From assembly GCA_020861095.1 (NCBI GenBank), contig JAJBTC010000027.1, positions 1 to 51,980 of the forward strand: a stretch of DNA of 51,980 bases, given 5' to 3'. Under the pieces are notes generated by a model. The model made no database searches. It had not been told where the DNA came from and was given only the letters and a program-made list of their open reading frames with translations. The stretch comes from Bacteroides sp. Lineage in GTDB: Bacteria > Bacteroidota > Bacteroidia > Bacteroidales > Bacteroidaceae. Of this stretch, positions 40,207 to 49,876 are shown one piece after another. Made by a program: the position numbers and the translations under genes. Positions within the stretch are counted from its first letter, which is position 1, and each line of letters begins with the position of its first letter.

Positions 40207-41168
40207 ATAGTTATTTACGATTAGACGATTTACTATTTACGATTGAATATTAATCGGATGATCAGAACTATGTATATATCCACTTGTAGGAGACGTACGG
40301 CGTGCATCTCCGCGGCGTATGTCCAATATAACGTGCATATATCATGATGTATCTATATAGTACCTATCTCCACCATACATTCAAATTCCTGGAAGTATCT
40401 CTGGCATAGTGTATGTTTTCATGCAATAGATCACTCTATTTATACATATATTAAACATACACCACCTTATATTGAACCTATACCGCGAAGACGCACGGCG
40501 TGCAGTAGTGTCCGGAAAAATAATGTAAGATTTACGGAACTATCCAACGGTCACTCATCTACTCTGAAAGCCCTCCGGGCTTTCATGTGTATAACTCTCT
40601 GAAAGCCTGAAGTGACTTTACGGTACACAACTCTCTCTGAAAGCCTAAAGGGCTTTAATGTGACTAACCCCCAGTGAAGCGTAGCATAGCGGAGCGACTG
40701 GGGGTAGTGATCACATCCTTGTCTTCGACCCCGAAGTGGGTTGAATGATTCTATCCTAAATAAAACGATGTCAAATACCATTCATACTATATGGGAAGGG
40801 GGATCTCTATATTCAACCCACTTCGGGGTTGAAGAGATTTGTACACCCTGATACCCCCAGTCGCTTCGTTAGGGTTCTGCCCTTACTGCGCTTCACTGGG
40901 GGTTATTGATAGTAAAGCCCTTCAGGCTTTCAGAGGAAATCAGAGTACATGAGTGTCATTTGGATAGCTTCCGGAAAAGTAATAGCTTGAAATCCTCCGA
41001 GTAAAAAATCAAATGTAACTATTTGAAATAAAGCATATTATTTGAAATACTAACGGTTTATTCCGGACACCACTGCACGCCGTGCGTCTCTACAAGTGTT
41101 ACTATAACCTTTACCATACGATGTAATTTCAATCGTAAATAGTAAATCGTCTAATCGTAAATAACTAT
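40207..41168. repeat. Composite intergenic repeat island, copy 2 (core inverted relative to arms)
   Basis: 962 bases bounded by a perfect 41-bp inverted repeat: 40207-40247 and 41128-41168 (begin ATAGTTATTTACGATT). Inside are a GAGACGTAC...GTGCATCTC palindrome (40290-40310), an inner element with terminal repeats (about 40483-41095, ACGCACGGCGTGCAGTAGTG and its near inverse) and the core of nested CCCCCAGT/ACTGGGGG and TCAACCC/GGGTTGA stems. Three tandem GAAAGCC hairpins start at 40565, 40601 and 40639. The flanks outside the core match copy 1 only in reverse, while the core is in the same direction. The island fills the gap between the ends of the MFS and fucosidase genes. Confidence 0.85.
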
Positions 41169-41171
41169 AAA

Positions 41172-43667
41172 TCAATCTTCCTTTTCATAGTGAAATGTAA
41201 GGTCGATCCGTTCTCCCGGTGCAAAGACTATCTTCGTATAAGTCTCAGCAGATTGCTCATTCTCTTTTCCCTGTCGTTTGATGGTTACTTGAGAAGCCCC
41301 CGGAGGCATTTTAATGGTGAACTTCTCTGTCTGGCGGTCTTTGAGGACAGGTGCCTCTACAGAAGCCGCTACGGCTTTGCCTTTTTTCCAGGTGAGGTTC
41401 ACGGTAGCTCCTCCACGTACCCGGAATCCTTTCAGTTCTCCCTGAGACCATACATCCGGCAAAGCAGGAAGAAAATCGATAAATCCGTCGTGACTTTGCA
41501 GCAACATCTCACTGATACCTGCTGTACCTCCCCAATTGCCATCCATCTGGAAAGGAGGATGTGAGCAAAACAAGTTGGGGAACGTACCGCTTCCATGCCG
41601 GTGCGGATGTTCCGGGGTATATGCCGGTTCCATCAGATTACGGAAAAGTTTATAAGCCCGGTTACCATCTCCCAGGCGGGCCCAGAAATTGATCTTCCAG
41701 GCACGGCTCCATCCCGTACCGCCATCCCCCCGGCGTTCCAGTGTCCGGCGGCAGGCTTCGGCCAGCTCCGGTGTCCGGGTCAGAGTGATCTGATTGCCCG
41801 GATGCAGTCCGTACAGATGCGATACATGGCGGTGGTGGATATCCTCCTCTTTGTAATCTTCCAGCCATTCCATCAGGTATCCTTCTTTACTGATCTGATA
41901 GGGAGGAAGCTTATCACATGCCTGGGCCAGTTGATCCCGGAATTCACTGTCTACACCTAATATATCCGAAGCCTCCATCACATTCGTATACAGTTCCCGC
42001 ACCAGCTGGATGTCCATCGTAGGACCCATACATACACTCACCGGAGTCGGGTCGTTACCTATATAGAACAGATTTTCCGGAGAAGAAGAGGGGGCAGTTA
42101 CCAGCCAGCCATGTGCAGGCTCTTCTACCATGGTAGAGTGGAAAAATTCGGCAGCACCTTTCAGTACCGGATATACTTCACGCAGATAATCCGGATCACC
42201 TGTATACAGGTAATGTTCCCACAAATGTGCGCATAGCCACGCTCCTCCGGTATTTGTAGCCCCCCACGACGGATGTTCGCCGGGAGCTGTGAAGTTCCAT
42301 ACATTTGTCATCATATGTGCCACCCATCCTTTGGCATCCGCACCGTAAAAAGCCTTTGCTGTCTTTTCACCGTCTTCTACAAGTCCCCGGGTCAGCTCTG
42401 TCAGGGGCAGGTGCAGTTCGGACAGATTACCCGGTTCCACCGGCCAGTGGTTCATCTGTACATTTATATTCAGGTGGTAATCTCCATTCCACGGAGTCGC
42501 GCATTCGTTGGCCCAGAGACCTTGCAGGTTAGGAGGCAGAGAGCCCGGACGGGTAGTGCTGATCAGTAGGTAACGTCCGTAGTTGTAATACAGGGCTGCC
42601 AGAGCAGGATCTTCTTCCTGCTGGAACCGCAGGATACGTTGGTCTGTAGGCAATTCCCAGGGAGCCTTTCCCTCTGGTTCTGTTTCCGTTGTAATGGACA
42701 GTGAGGCCCGGTCGTACAAACGGCGGTAACTCTCTGTATATTCTTCTTCCAGCTGCTGATAAGGGATAGTAAGTGCCGTTTCAAGCAAGCGGGTGGCCTG
42801 TTCGCGGTAATTTTCCGGATAAAAGAAATCCGTAGCCGCGGATAATATCAGCGTAGCCTCTTCCGCATCCTGCACCTGTATGCCTTCGGGACTTACAGAA
42901 GAAGTACCTCCGGTGGTCACCACCTGCATCCGGCAGGTATAGGCTACTCCGTCTTGTCCTTCCTTGCCGCTATCCAGTATGCCTTCGATCACCAGTGTAT
43001 TCCCTTCCGCAGAGATCTGAGCGCGCTCCGGACGGCTGAGGGTAGCCTGGAAAGAGATGGCTTTGTCACGCTTGCCGTTTTCTGAGGTGAAATGTACTAC
43101 CATCACATCGCGGTCACGGGATACAAAATAGCGGCGTATATAATGGGTGTTTTTTCCTTTGAACAGCATTCCGGCCAGGCCGCTTCTCAGATCTAAGTAG
43201 CGGAAATAATCTTCTTCGGAAAGAGTCTCTCCGTCGTACCTGTAACGGATATCCAGATCGGCCAGCATCTGATACTTGCCATACGTGCCTCCTTTTTCCG
43301 GTTTCACCGGTACAAAGTGTCTGTACATTACTTCCTGTGCTTCTACATTACGTCCTTCGAAGAGCAACTGACGGATGCGTGGCAGATAGCGCGCCGCTTC
43401 CGGATTGTTGTAGTCGGCAACCGATCCGCTCCACATACTGATGTCGTTGAGAACGATTTTTTCCTGTGTGATCCCTCCGTCGGGCATCATACCGAGTCTG
43501 CCATTTCCCACAGGAAGGGTCTCTTCCCATTGTGCAGCGGGCTGATCAAACCAGATCAGGTCGTGTTGTGCGCCCTTGTCAATGGATTTGTCTGGTAAGG
43601 TACAGCTTGCCAGACAACTTGCTATCCATGCGGCTGCAATCAGGTCTTTTCCAAAAAGTGTTTTCAT
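41172..43667 (-). CDS. GH95 alpha-L-fucosidase, lipoprotein
   Basis: An 831-residue enzyme of glycoside hydrolase family 95 (inverting 1,2-alpha-L-fucosidase, some members alpha-L-galactosidases). Lipobox CLASC with C22. The N-terminal beta domain begins [29 protein letters not shown], the family start. The catalytic (alpha/alpha)6 barrel includes [20 protein letters not shown], which carries the Asn residues and nearby acids of the active site, [12 protein letters not shown], and [18 protein letters not shown]-terminal beta domain ends the protein. It probably releases fucose from host mucin or plant xyloglucan on the cell surface. It is a lone gene without SusCD. Confidence 0.95.
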   Translation of the reverse strand: MKTLFGKDLIAAAWIASCLASCTLPDKSIDKGAQHDLIWFDQPAAQWEETLPVGNGRLGMMPDGGITQEKIVLNDISMWSGSVADYNNPEAARYLPRIRQLLFEGRNVEAQEVMYRHFVPVKPEKGGTYGKYQMLADLDIRYRYDGETLSEEDYFRYLDLRSGLAGMLFKGKNTHYIRRYFVSRDRDVMVVHFTSENGKRDKAISFQATLSRPERAQISAEGNTLVIEGILDSGKEGQDGVAYTCRMQVVTTGGTSSVSPEGIQVQDAEEATLILSAATDFFYPENYREQATRLLETALTIPYQQLEEEYTESYRRLYDRASLSITTETEPEGKAPWELPTDQRILRFQQEEDPALAALYYNYGRYLLISTTRPGSLPPNLQGLWANECATPWNGDYHLNINVQMNHWPVEPGNLSELHLPLTELTRGLVEDGEKTAKAFYGADAKGWVAHMMTNVWNFTAPGEHPSWGATNTGGAWLCAHLWEHYLYTGDPDYLREVYPVLKGAAEFFHSTMVEEPAHGWLVTAPSSSPENLFYIGNDPTPVSVCMGPTMDIQLVRELYTNVMEASDILGVDSEFRDQLAQACDKLPPYQISKEGYLMEWLEDYKEEDIHHRHVSHLYGLHPGNQITLTRTPELAEACRRTLERRGDGGTGWSRAWKINFWARLGDGNRAYKLFRNLMEPAYTPEHPHRHGSGTFPNLFCSHPPFQMDGNWGGTAGISEMLLQSHDGFIDFLPALPDVWSQGELKGFRVRGGATVNLTWKKGKAVAASVEAPVLKDRQTEKFTIKMPPGASQVTIKRQGKENEQSAETYTKIVFAPGERIDLTFHYEKED

Positions 43668-43758
43668 GGTATGGTATAATAAATTTTTTTAGTTTATCTT
43701 TATTTCTCTTCATTTCTTTGGGCCGCCCAAGAAACGAAGCAAAGAAAGGCGGCGCCAA

Positions 43759-44040
43759 GAGATTTACGATTACTCCCTTCGGTCATGACTCATTCTTTGA
43801 TAATTAACGCTAAGGAACGTTGGACAATTTACGATGTACGATTGAAAATACATCCTATCAAGTATGATTTACGTATCTTCGCTACTGCGTTTGCTGTATG
43901 CCGACAACAGAGCAGGAAAAACCCGCTTCGCTCAGACCGATTCTGCTCTGTTGTCGGCTTACATCTGCACTCCGCTTGACGCTGCGAGATCAAAGGCGGC
44001 CCAACGCTTGTCCCAGGCGTGTTGCGGATGAGTGTGATAG
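43759..44040. repeat. Family B intergenic repeat, copy 2
   Basis: About 282 bases matching 6736-7009 from end to end. Left part GAGATTTACGATTACTCCCTTCGGTCATGACTC. Middle stem of 16 perfect base pairs (43900-43915 with 43943-43958, GCCGACAACAGAGCAG/CTGCTCTGTTGTCGGC) enclosing a loop CCCGCTTCGCTCAGACC that is conserved with copy 1, while the stem sequence differs. Then ACGCTGCGAGATCAAAGGCGG as in copy 1. Flanking DNA at 44018-44058 and 44093-44133 contains a direct repeat of GCGTGTTGCG...; the rest up to 44285 shows no gene. Confidence 0.78.
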
Positions 44041-44285
44041 CCGTTAGCTTGTTCATCATTGATTCGTTGTTTGGCTTATTTATTTCTCTCAAGCGTGTTG
44101 CGAATAAGTATGATAACCATTGGCTTTACTCATCTCTAATTTTCTTTTTATCTGTTCATCTGTCTCAGATGGATTGCCAATGTCTGTGATTGCCCGCTAT
44201 TCCTTACGACCCAATGGATTGCATTTAAACCGTACCTCGTACATCCGTACCTCGTAAATAGCGAAGCGTCCCCGTACATCATTCA

Positions 44286-44663
44286 TCAGTACATCGTACA
44301 TCCTATGATGTAAGGTACAAAAACGAGGCAGCCCACGATTGCCGCGGTTACGGCAGTGATGAGAACAGCCCCTGCCGCCACATCTTTGGCTTTTCCCGCG
44401 AGGGGATGGGGCTCAGGGGATACCAGATCCACCAGTACTTCAATGGCGGTATTCACTGCTTCTGCCGCAAGCACCATGCCACAACACAATACCACGGCTA
44501 TCCATTCGCCCCGGCTGATGCCGAGGAGGAAACCGGCTGTCACCACTGCAGCCATTGCTACGCAGTGTATCCAGGCATTATGTTGGTTCCTGATCAGACA
44601 ACCTATCCCTTTACAGGCATATGTGAAACTTTTCAGGCGTTTGTTCAGGCTGAATTTTTCCAT
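44286..44663 (-). CDS. dgkA: Diacylglycerol/undecaprenol kinase family protein
   Basis: 125 residues from ATG 44663 (MEKFSLNKRLKSF); the frame extends to 44714, but that part is low-complexity (IYIYIH) and outside the family. Three membrane helices: about 30-50, 52-75 and 92-115. Signature EAVNTAIEVLVDL (about 66-78) and HPLAGKAKDVAAGAVL (86-101) belong to the DgkA/UndK family; the Glu and Asp bind Mg-ATP. It recycles diacylglycerol or phosphorylates undecaprenol at the inner membrane. It lies 88 bases downstream of relA on the same strand. Confidence 0.92.
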   Translation of the reverse strand: MEKFSLNKRLKSFTYACKGIGCLIRNQHNAWIHCVAMAAVVTAGFLLGISRGEWIAVVLCCGMVLAAEAVNTAIEVLVDLVSPEPHPLAGKAKDVAAGAVLITAVTAAIVGCLVFVPYIIGCTMY

Positions 44664-44751
44664 ATCGGATATCTTCTGAGTATGTATATATATGTATATA
44701 TTTCTTTGTGGCACTCTGTTATTTTCTCTGCAACGTATAGGTCGCTGACCA

Positions 44752-46974
44752 TCAGTTTCTGTTCACCTGTTTTACCCCTTTCACCGTGCGCAACTTCCTG
44801 ATCAGCGCCTCTAAGCGTCCCGTGTCTCCGACCATGATCGTCAGCATGCCCGAGAACAGTCCGTCGTTTGAGTCGATCCCGATGGAGCGCAACGTGATGT
44901 CGTTCTCTTTGGAAATGATAGAGGTAATATTGGTTACGATACCTATGTCATCTTGTCCCACAACACGCAAAGTAATGGGATAATTCGTACCTTTGGATTT
45001 TCCCGCCCAACGCGCTTTCACGATCCGGTAAGGGAATCGTTCTTCCATCTGCGGCGCGTTCGGACAGTTTTTGCGGTGTATCTTGATCCCTCCCATGACG
45101 GTGGTAAATCCGAAGATATCGTCTCCGTAGATGGGATTGCAACATTTGGCTAATTTAAACTCCAGGCCTTTCAGGTTCTCATCGATCACAAGCACATCCT
45201 CTTTCTGGGTCACCTCGTCCAGTTCGGACTGCAGGTTATACTTTTCCGCGCTACGGTAAGGGATCTCCTCGTTGGGTTCATTTTCCCTTTTCTGCTGTTC
45301 CAGGTATGTATCTATTGCCTGGTTCACATCCAGTACGTCATCTGCTATGGCCTGATAGAATTCGGACACAGTCTTGTAGCCCATCCGTTTGATGGTGCGC
45401 ATCATCACTCCTTCGTCGTATTCCAGTTTGCGGTTGCGGAATTTACGTTCCAGCATCTCTTTGGCAAAATCGTGATACCTGGTGGCCATCTCTTTCAGAG
45501 CCTGACGTATCTTAGTGCGTGCCCGTGAGGTGGTCACGATATGCAGCCAGTCCTGCTTAGGGGTTTGCGTGTTGGAGGTCATGATCTCTACCTGGTCTCC
45601 GCTGTTGAGCTTCTGCCGGAGCTGTACGTTCTTTCCGTTCACCCGGGCACCGGTACAGCGACAACCCAGGTTGCTGTGGATATGAAAAGCAAAATCGAGC
45701 ACGGTCGCTCCTTTGGCCAGCTTGAACAGATCTCCTTTGGGGGTGAAGACAAAGACCTCGTCTTCATACAGATCCATCTTGAACTGATCCATCACCTGCA
45801 GGGAATCGCTGTCCGCATGTTCCAGCGCTTCGCGCACCGAGGTCAGCCAGTCGTCCAACCCACTTTCACCTTTCACTCCTTTATAACGCCAGTGTGCGGC
45901 CAGTCCTCTTTCGGCAATCTCATCCATCCGGCGTGTACGGATCTGTACTTCCACCCATCTCCCTTCCGGTCCCATCACAGTGGCGTGCAACGATTCATAG
46001 CCATTGCTCTTGGGGATAGAGAGCCAGTCCCGCAATCGCTTCGGGTTGGGCTGATACATATCCGTGATGATCGAATAGACCTGCCAGCATTCCTGCTTCT
46101 CCTTTTCCGGATCGGAATCCAGGATGATGCGGATAGCAAACAGGTCGTATATATGCTCGAAACTTGTCTTCTGCTTTTTAATCTTGTTCCAGATCGAGTG
46201 AATAGACTTGGTACGCCCTTTGATATCAAAGGCGAGTCCGGCTTCACGTAGCTTCCTTTCAATGGGTTCGATGAAAGTAGCGATGTAAAGATCGCGCGAA
46301 GCTTTTGTTTCACTCAGTTTGTCTTTCAGAAAATAATACGTCTCCTTCTGGGTGTATTTCAGGGACAGGTCTTCCAACTCCGATTTCAGTTTATAGAGCC
46401 CCAGTTTATGTGCCAGCGGCGCATAGAGGTATGCGGCTTCTGTGGCTACTTTGAGCCTATCTTCCTCATTCGGTGAATCCTTGATCTGACGCATGATATT
46501 GACACGGTCGGCGATCCGGATCAGGATCACACGCATATCTTCCGCAAAAGAGATCAGCAGGTTGCGGAAATTCTCCGACTCGATCGCCGGACTTTTATCA
46601 TACAACTCATTGGTTTTTACCAGACCCCGGATAATAACGGCTACATCCTCTCCGAATTCGGTTTTCACCTCCTCAATGGTCATCGTGTTTGTCTTCACGA
46701 TCTCATGCAGCATGATGCCGACCAGGCAGTTTCCCTTCATACCGATCTCTTCCGCCACGATCACTGCTGTCTGCAGATCACGGATCACCGGATTCATTCC
46801 GAAATTATTTCTCTGCAGATGATGAGCACGGGCGGCTCTGACCAGATTGCGTTTCAGATTGAGTACCTCTTTGCGAGCGATACTGTCTCCGGCTGAAACG
46901 AGTAATTGCCTGTATAGTGAGATAAGTTCCGCTTTCTCTTTTTTTGTAAAAAATGAAATATCCTCTATTGTCAT
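44752..46974 (-). CDS. relA: RelA-type (p)ppGpp synthetase with degenerate hydrolase site
   Basis: A 740-residue long RSH protein. Domains: HD-hydrolase-like 35-200, synthetase about 240-365, TGS 405-468, helical/zinc-finger region, ACT 665-740. The synthetase looks intact: GRTKSIHSI, IYDLFAIRIIL, KRLRDWLSIPKSNGYESLHATV (311-332) and VEVQIRT with the catalytic Glu (E342). The hydrolase does not: the HDxxED motif reads HEIVKT (90-95), and the first metal His (HP in active enzymes) is replaced in NPVIRDLQ (61-68). Thus it probably makes but does not degrade ppGpp; another RSH or a small hydrolase elsewhere would be needed. Length and order are normal for the family. Confidence 0.93.
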   Translation of the reverse strand: MTIEDISFFTKKEKAELISLYRQLLVSAGDSIARKEVLNLKRNLVRAARAHHLQRNNFGMNPVIRDLQTAVIVAEEIGMKGNCLVGIMLHEIVKTNTMTIEEVKTEFGEDVAVIIRGLVKTNELYDKSPAIESENFRNLLISFAEDMRVILIRIADRVNIMRQIKDSPNEEDRLKVATEAAYLYAPLAHKLGLYKLKSELEDLSLKYTQKETYYFLKDKLSETKASRDLYIATFIEPIERKLREAGLAFDIKGRTKSIHSIWNKIKKQKTSFEHIYDLFAIRIILDSDPEKEKQECWQVYSIITDMYQPNPKRLRDWLSIPKSNGYESLHATVMGPEGRWVEVQIRTRRMDEIAERGLAAHWRYKGVKGESGLDDWLTSVREALEHADSDSLQVMDQFKMDLYEDEVFVFTPKGDLFKLAKGATVLDFAFHIHSNLGCRCTGARVNGKNVQLRQKLNSGDQVEIMTSNTQTPKQDWLHIVTTSRARTKIRQALKEMATRYHDFAKEMLERKFRNRKLEYDEGVMMRTIKRMGYKTVSEFYQAIADDVLDVNQAIDTYLEQQKRENEPNEEIPYRSAEKYNLQSELDEVTQKEDVLVIDENLKGLEFKLAKCCNPIYGDDIFGFTTVMGGIKIHRKNCPNAPQMEERFPYRIVKARWAGKSKGTNYPITLRVVGQDDIGIVTNITSIISKENDITLRSIGIDSNDGLFSGMLTIMVGDTGRLEALIRKLRTVKGVKQVNRN

Positions 46975-47365
46975 TTTCTCTGTATTTGTAGATATAATGA
47001 AACTGCTACCTGATCGTATACAAACGGTTCGCGGATGCGATCCGTATATCCCAATGGTGGAATAAATTTATCCTGTTCTCTTTACATATTTTGCCGGAAA
47101 CCGGCTTTATAAGATACAGGCAGGGCAACCTTATATTTCCGTTTACCTCTCTTTTTACAAAGAGATACGACTTGTCTCTGTATCGTTATGACAGACATCT
47201 TTTTGTAACATCCATCGTAAATGGTAAATCGTCTGAGCATACATATTTTATTTTCCCTCTTTATTCGAGGGTAAAAATAGTTTTTTTTACCGGGTTTTCC
47301 GTAAAAACTAAATAACATTTTGTATTTTTGGACATCAAACTTTGGAATTCTTAAAAATCGATAAT
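46975..47365 (+). promoter_or_regulatory. Intergenic region upstream of relA and DUF4301 genes
   Basis: About 390 bases between divergent genes. TATTTTTG at 47323-47330 is a -7 box for the DUF4301 gene, 35 bases before its ATG. Around 47214-47236 a short CATCGTAAATGGTAAATCG piece resembles the arms of the repeat islands, but no full island is present. Confidence 0.45.
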
Positions 47366-48883
47366 ATGATCACATCACAAGACAAGGAATTGCTGGAGAA
47401 AAAAGGCATTTCCGAAGCACAGATTGAAGAACAACTCTCCTGTTTCCGCAAGGGTTTTCCTTATCTCCGACTGGATAGTGCGGCTTCTTTGGAGAAGGGA
47501 ATCCTGGCTCCCGCAGCAGGTGAACAACAGGCCTATCTGAAGGCCTGGGAAGAGTATATCAGCGGCGACAAAGTGATTGTCAAGTTTGTACCGGCTTCCG
47601 GAGCCGCCAGTCGTATGTTCAAAGATCTTTTTGAATTTCTGGCAGCCGGATACGATACCCCTACTACCGCGTTTGAACAGACCTTCTTTGATCAGATCCA
47701 TCGTTTTGCTTTTTATGACGACCTCAATGTTGTTTGCCTGAAAACCACAGGCAAAGACATTCCCGCTCTCCTCGCAGAGGGCAGCTACAAAGCGGTAGTG
47801 GAGATGTTGCTCAAAGAAGCCGGACTCCATTACGGCGCTTTGCCTAAAGGACTGCTCAAATTCCATGCCTATCCGGAGGGCGCCCGTACTCCGCTGGAGG
47901 AACATCTGGTAGAAGGTGCTTTGTATGCCGCGGGCAGCAGGGGCAAGGTCAATGTGCATTTTACCGTATCTCCCGAACACCGGATGCTGTTCAAAGCGTT
48001 GGTGGAAGAGAAGGCCGGACAGTTTGCTGCGAAATACGGAGTAGACTACAACGTTACTTTCTCCGAGCAGAAACCCAGTACCGACACTGTGGCAGCGGAT
48101 ATGGACAACCAACCTTTCCGGGAAAACGGAAAGATCCTGTTCCGTCCCGGCGGACACGGTGCACTCATCGAGAACCTGAATGATCTGGATGCCGATATCA
48201 TCTTTATAAAGAATATAGACAATGTAGTGCCCGACCGTCTCAAACCGGATACCGTGCTATACAAAAAACTCATTGCCGGCGTGCTCGTCAGCCTGCAGAA
48301 GAAAGCGTTTGAGTATCTCGAACTGCTGGATAGCGGACAGTATACCCACGACCAGATCATGGAAGTGCTGCAGTTTGTTCAGAAAAAACTGTTCTGTAAG
48401 AATCCCGGTACAAAGGATCTGGAAGATTCCGAGCTGGTACTCTATCTGAAAAAGAAACTCAACCGGCCCATGCGCGTCTGTGGTATGGTGAAGAATGTAG
48501 GTGAACCGGGTGGAGGCCCCTTCCTTGCTTATAATCCCGACGGGACCATTTCGTTGCAGATCCTGGAAAGTTCCCAGATCGATATGGACGATCCGGTAAA
48601 GAAAAAGATGTTCGAAGAGGGTACCCATTTCAATCCTGTAGACCTCGTTTGTGCCGTACGAAGCTACAAAGGTCATAAAATTGATCTGGTCAATTATGTA
48701 GATAAAGCCACGGGATTCATCTCCTGTAAATCCAAAAACGGTAAGGAACTCAAAGCACTTGAACTCCCAGGACTCTGGAACGGTGCCATGAGCGACTGGA
48801 ATACCGTTTTTGTAGAGGTCTCTCTCTCCACATTCAACCCGGTGAAAACAGTGAATGATCTGTTGCGGGAACAACACCAATGA
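47366..48883 (+). CDS. DUF4301 family protein
   Basis: 505 residues from ATG 47366 (MITSQDKELLEKKG); the frame could begin at a TTG at 47342, but that adds only weak sequence. DUF4301 proteins are almost confined to Bacteroidota; no function is established. Visible sequence: VKFVPASGAASRMFKDLFEFL (about 73-93), PKGLLKFHAYPEGARTPLEEH, FRPGGHGALIENLNDLDADI and VGEPGGGPFLAYNPDG. The Gly-rich motifs and the D/N-rich IFIKNIDNVVPD suggest a nucleotide-sugar-pyrophosphorylase-like fold, but that is inference. Its stop codon abuts a repeat island. Confidence 0.9.
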   Translation: MITSQDKELLEKKGISEAQIEEQLSCFRKGFPYLRLDSAASLEKGILAPAAGEQQAYLKAWEEYISGDKVIVKFVPASGAASRMFKDLFEFLAAGYDTPTTAFEQTFFDQIHRFAFYDDLNVVCLKTTGKDIPALLAEGSYKAVVEMLLKEAGLHYGALPKGLLKFHAYPEGARTPLEEHLVEGALYAAGSRGKVNVHFTVSPEHRMLFKALVEEKAGQFAAKYGVDYNVTFSEQKPSTDTVAADMDNQPFRENGKILFRPGGHGALIENLNDLDADIIFIKNIDNVVPDRLKPDTVLYKKLIAGVLVSLQKKAFEYLELLDSGQYTHDQIMEVLQFVQKKLFCKNPGTKDLEDSELVLYLKKKLNRPMRVCGMVKNVGEPGGGPFLAYNPDGTISLQILESSQIDMDDPVKKKMFEEGTHFNPVDLVCAVRSYKGHKIDLVNYVDKATGFISCKSKNGKELKALELPGLWNGAMSDWNTVFVEVSLSTFNPVKTVNDLLREQHQ

Positions 48884-49832
48884 AGAGATTTACGATTTGA
48901 CGATTTACGATTTAAATGGCATGGGATTGCATGTAAATGATCTATCCATGCTGTTACATACATGTAGAGACGCACGGCGTGCGTCTCCGCGGTATAGGTC
49001 CCATACAGATATGAATTTATATATCTGATGAAACATTTCTTTTATTACCCGGTCTCTGTCAAACAAATCATTAAGGTCAGTTTGTCTGAGATCGGGTTAT
49101 ATATTTAATAAGGTTATGATATATTGTATGAAAACACACGTGGTGGTGCACACTATCATGAATATGTATTCCATTACAAAGATATATATGGATAAATTGA
49201 AATATAGCACGTACATGTAGAGACGCACGCCGTGCACTGGTGTCCCGAATAAATCGTTGACATTTGATATAACATGTTTTATTTCACTTATTTATATCCA
49301 TTTTTTACCCGGAGGATTTCAAACGGTTACATTTTCATAAGCCATCCAAATGACATTCATTCTCTCTGAAAGCCCGGAGGGCTTTACTGTGACTAACCCC
49401 CAGTGAAGCGTAGCATAGCGAAGCGACTGGGGATAGTGATCCGTCCTGTATCTTCAACCCAAAGTGGGTTGAATAATTCTATCCTGAAGATAACGATTTA
49501 AAATCGTGCTCATGCTATGTATAATGGAGTTTTTCTATATTCAACCCACTTTGGGGTTGACTGTAGATGCCTCAGGTATACCCCCAGTCGCTCCGTTACG
49601 GGCTATAGCCCTTACTTCACTTCACTGGGGGTTATGCATATTAAACCCTCCGGGTTTTCAGAGGAGATCAGAGTAAATGTATGACATGTTGATAGTTCCG
49701 GAAATCTTAACCTATTTATCGGGACACCCGTGCACACCGTGCGTCTCTACATGTATATGATAACATATATCGTTTATATAAATCCAATGCAATTTAAATC
49801 GTACATCGTAAATTGTCAAATCGTAAATCTCT
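48884..49832. repeat. Composite intergenic repeat island, copy 3
   Basis: 949 bases starting at the base after the DUF4301 stop codon. Outer arms 48884-48922 and 49787-49832 are inverted copies (AGAGATTTACGATTTGAC...) with a seven-base indel. A 21-base perfect palindrome GAGACGCACGGCGTGCGTCTC is at 48967-48987. The inner element (49212-49755) has clear terminal inverted repeats (TACATGTAGAGACGCAC... and its inverse), enclosing one GAAAGCC hairpin, the two CCCCCAGT stems and the paired TCAACCC arms. Same orientation as copies 1 and 4. No protein and no transposase. Confidence 0.85.
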
Positions 49833-49841
49833 TTATCTTTG
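49813..49841 (+). promoter_or_regulatory. purT promoter, -33 inside a repeat arm
   Basis: TTG (49813-49815), an 18-base spacer and TATCTTTG (49834-49841). The -33 lies in the outer arm of the repeat island and the -7 touches its end. The ATG is 35 bases downstream. Confidence 0.6.
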
Positions 49842-49876
49842 TGCACACAATCTATTAACACATATTATTCTCTACA

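Noticed and set aside
40551..40781. 76-codon frame on the minus strand in island copy 2
   Set aside because: It reads through the stems of the repeat core; its sequence follows the palindromes and has no domain.
40207..41168. Ordinary insertion sequence
   Set aside because: No frame encodes a transposase and the inside consists of nested stems; at most a non-autonomous element.
43829..44092. 87-codon frame on the minus strand in the family B repeat
   Set aside because: It coincides with repeat DNA whose stem and loop explain the conservation; the corresponding frame in copy 1 (6741-7049) is only similar because the DNA is repeated.
45541..46251. 236-codon plus-strand frame inside relA
   Set aside because: Antisense shadow of the synthetase domain; no family recognised.
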